Position numbers and translations under genes: made by a program. Shown here one piece after another: positions 62,387 to 64,000 of a DNA stretch of 64,000 bases (positions are counted from its first letter, which is position 1; the number at the start of each line of letters is the position of its first letter). This stretch comes from Gudongella sp034004165 (GTDB lineage Bacteria; Bacillota; Clostridia; Tissierellales; Tissierellaceae). The notes under the pieces were generated by a model. The model did not search any database. It saw only the letters and a list, made by a program, of their open reading frames with translations, and was not told the DNA's origin. The DNA is taken from NCBI GenBank assembly GCA_034004165.1, contig JAVEXI010000003.1, positions 1 to 64,000 of the forward strand, given 5' to 3'.

Positions 62387-62546
62387 TAAATTCCCTCCTT
62401 TTAATAGGTACTTCTTTGAAACCGCCTACTTATACACTATATTAATACATTGCCCTTATTTTGTCTACTCTGAATTTACAGATTATTGAGAAAGTTTGTG
62501 AAGTTGTTGTCAGTTCATTTCGATACCCTAAAGTATATGCAACAAA

Positions 62547-62575
62547 AAAAGAGAGAATTTACTCTCTCTTTTTGA
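62547..62575. terminator. Terminator after the second ferritin-like gene
   Basis: AAAAAGAGAG AATTTA CTCTCTTTTT, an inverted repeat with A and T tails. The rest of the 200-bp gap 62387-62586 is AT-rich upstream DNA of the NSS gene with no ORF. Confidence 0.8.
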
Positions 62576-62586
62576 TAAATCTAGTT

Positions 62587-63060
62587 TTAGAGTCCTAATC
62601 CTCTCAGTGGTGCAAACTGCATCCTTTCTCTAACCATCATAAGATGTTTCTTCTCTTCGTTAAGTATTACTTTCATTTCCTTTTGAGCTATGTCTGGATA
62701 CATTTGCATCAATTGATGAACAAACAGTATTCCGTCTTTTTCCATCTGCTCAGCAAGTCTTAGTGAATCTGCGTATTTTCTAGTTTTGTCGAACTCATGC
62801 TTAGAAGTCAGGTTCTCTTCGATAAATGTTTTCACGTATTCTACTTCTTCTTCAGAAAACTCTCTAGTCATCTCGCCGCCGTATTTCTCAAGTAAAGCCG
62901 CATACATCTTGTTGTGTTTGTCTTCTTCTTGCGACAATCTTTCAAATAGAGCTTTCGATTTTTCATCAGGTGCATTTTCCGCCAGTTCCGCATAATATTT
63001 CGAAACTTCTTCTTCCATTTTTACAAACGTTGACAAGATTTGCTTACCGTCGAAATTCAT
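62587..63060 (-). CDS. Ferritin-like diiron protein
   Basis: 157 residues, four helices with the ligand patterns FVKMEEEVSKYY, LSQEEDKHNKMY, LRLAEQMEKDGILF and LNEEKKHLMMV. Differs clearly from the rubrerythrin-like protein at 38104. No rubredoxin domain. Such proteins detoxify peroxide or store iron. AAGGAGTGG precedes ATG 63060. An operator-like repeat lies at its transcription start. Confidence 0.85.
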   Translation of the reverse strand: MNFDGKQILSTFVKMEEEVSKYYAELAENAPDEKSKALFERLSQEEDKHNKMYAALLEKYGGEMTREFSEEEVEYVKTFIEENLTSKHEFDKTRKYADSLRLAEQMEKDGILFVHQLMQMYPDIAQKEMKVILNEEKKHLMMVRERMQFAPLRGLGL

Positions 63061-63079
63061 AACACCACTCCTTTATTGT

Positions 63080-63098
63080 ATTATAACTCCACTATAAT
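63080..63098. promoter_or_regulatory. Inverted repeat at the start of the ferritin-like gene
   Basis: ATTATAA-CTCCA-CTATAAT: near-perfect arms placed just downstream of the -10 box. The arm order differs from the PerR box, so the regulator is unknown. Confidence 0.4.
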
Positions 63099-63125
63099 GA
63101 TACCTCTTTGACGAAAATAATGCAA
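63097..63125 (-). promoter_or_regulatory. Promoter of the ferritin-like gene
   Basis: Minus-strand TTGCAT (63120-63125), 17-bp spacer, TATCAT (63097-63102), about 30 nt before the ribosome site. Confidence 0.6.
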
Positions 63126-63249
63126 GGTACTATCATATCAAATACAAATTACCCTTAAACCAAGTTAAATAAACATCAATGAAATGATTAAGCCTTATAG
63201 TTAATCATCGTAGCTGTCAATATTGTTTCCAAAATGCTGCATATAACAA

Positions 63250-64000
63250 TTATTTATTAATAACAGAAATGGCTGGAGATTGCACAAAATTCCACAATCC
63301 ATATGTGAAAAGTACATCATCTATTCTTTTATCAGATAAATATTCTAAAATACTACCTCCAAAATACCTCGGGTCAATCATTATAATCTCATCATAATGA
63401 ATAGATAGAAAAGGTACTAAACTATTTGCATAGGAATCTTTAATTAATAAAAGAGTTTTGCCCGTTTTAGATGATGAATTAATCTCTGCAATAGCAAAGT
63501 CGCCACCCATGAAGAACGAATACTTATCTGTTTTATCTAAGAAATCCTCATCATAAAACGTTTCAGTAACTTGGGTGTTATTTACTAATATACTTTTATC
63601 TAGTCCTTCGATAGGGTCATATATTCTAATCGAGTCAGGTGTACCACTATAGTAATTCGCCTTTCTATAAACAGTGCCAAGAAAGCTCTCATTAACACTT
63701 AAGATTACAAACTCATCCCTTTCTAATGGCTCAAATCCCAATGTTTCCGCTGCCTTTAGATAAGCGTAGTAGGCTCCGTCTGTCGTCCAGTGATGGTCAG
63801 TCCTGTAATAAATATACTCATCTGATCTTTCTGTAAATAAATTTATCAGGTTTGGAAGCCTATAATAACTTTCAAGTTCCTCAAATAGATTATTAAATAA
63901 ACCTCTTTCATCAAAAACAGGTGCTTTCTCTGGCAATAAATCTCCCAAAACAGTATTTTTGGATGGCACAAGCAAGGCTGTTACATTGATTTTTTCATCC
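63250..64000 (-). CDS. DHHW-family protein, AlgX/SGNH-like (5' end outside the window)
   Basis: The frame stays open to the right edge (residues before the TTG at 63975 read ..EKINVTALLVPSKN), so the N-terminal part is missing and about 249 residues are seen. The motif YYRTDHHWTTDGAYYAY defines the DHHW group of the SGNH-hydrolase-like AlgJ/AlgX families, and LLLIKDSYANSLVPFL is the conserved Ser-bearing block. Relatives help O-acetylate extracellular polysaccharides and usually sit next to an MBOAT acyltransferase, which would be beyond the edge. Confidence 0.85.
   Translation of the reverse strand, partial: DEKINVTALLVPSKNTVLGDLLPEKAPVFDERGLFNNLFEELESYYRLPNLINLFTERSDEYIYYRTDHHWTTDGAYYAYLKAAETLGFEPLERDEFVILSVNESFLGTVYRKANYYSGTPDSIRIYDPIEGLDKSILVNNTQVTETFYDEDFLDKTDKYSFFMGGDFAIAEINSSSKTGKTLLLIKDSYANSLVPFLSIHYDEIIMIDPRYFGGSILEYLSDKRIDDVLFTYGLWNFVQSPAISVINK

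Noticed and set aside
63080..63098. PerR box
   Set aside because: PerR boxes read TTATAAT-N-ATTATAA; here the arms are in the opposite order and the spacing is 5.
1..64000. CRISPR arrays, tRNA genes, insertion sequences, prophage
   Set aside because: No regularly spaced repeats, no cloverleaf with the GTTCGAATC-type T arm, no transposase or integrase motif, and no inverted repeats at gene-cluster borders were seen. Degraded elements could be missed by eye.

Overview
This window is AT-rich bacterial chromosome from a low-GC, Gram-positive, anaerobe-like member of the Bacillota, most probably a Clostridia/Tissierellia-type fermenter. The reasons are Shine-Dalgarno sites of the GGAGG type, many TTG and GTG starts, 17-bp-spaced sigma-A promoters, lipoprotein-type foldases, a SpoVE/FtsW-PBP-FHA cell-wall cluster, rubrerythrin-like proteins and selenium use. 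I see no phage, transposon or CRISPR; gene density is high and the layout looks like core chromosome. A species cannot be named from the sequence alone.

Layout. 1-310: the 5' end of a 16S rRNA gene leaving the window on the minus strand, with two tandem rrn promoters. 309-9911: an orphan LuxR-type response regulator overlapping a UPF0016 cation transporter that carries an extra Cys-rich cytosolic domain, a LacI regulator, a 1753-residue pseudokinase-ATPase-TPR-GAF-GGDEF-GAF protein, a MarR regulator and a lipid kinase. 9974-12180: stress-type YtxH/DUF948 pair, a PHP phosphatase and a 6S RNA gene that is not protein coding. 12194-17064: RluA, NAD kinase, and the PBP-FtsW-FHA operon. 17189-18464: PspC, RecX, GIY-YIG protein. 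18491-23478: an operon of polysaccharide deacetylase, two-component system, lipoprotein and small membrane protein. 23610-35701: transporters, a NagZ-ROK amino-sugar recycling pair, a nucleoside kinase, pseudouridine synthases, radical SAM and HAD proteins. 35756-40022: DUF1292, a solitary DNA methyltransferase, MsrA, a ferritin-like protein and a divergent RelA/SpoT-fold protein. 40111-44008: nqrBCDEF without nqrA. 44211-53227: parvulin, cold-shock protein, acyl-ACP thioesterase, HerA-like ATPase, MnmH, an ECF S component, Mrp and DUF134. 53335-53565: a selenocysteine glutaredoxin read through an in-frame UGA. 53687-64000: threonine synthase-like enzyme, methyltransferase, glucosaminidase, PrsA, a flavoprotein plus PDO pair behind a CsoR/CstR-like operator, an NSS transporter, a ferritin-like protein and a truncated DHHW protein.

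How it fits together. Two selenium-dependent genes (the Sec glutaredoxin and the tRNA 2-selenouridine synthase MnmH) imply that the genome makes selenophosphate. Thiol redox is a recurring theme: Sec-Grx, MsrA, a split AhpF-like flavoprotein/PDO pair and two ferritin-like proteins. Energy conservation is represented by a Na+-NQR-type operon lacking subunit A and having a short NqrB. Cell-wall synthesis, remodelling and recycling form the second theme.

Strongest leads: the UGA-containing glutaredoxin, the NqrA-less NQR operon, the promoter whose -35/-10 spacer is a CsoR-type inverted repeat in front of the flavoprotein/PDO pair, and the pseudokinase-GGDEF giant protein.
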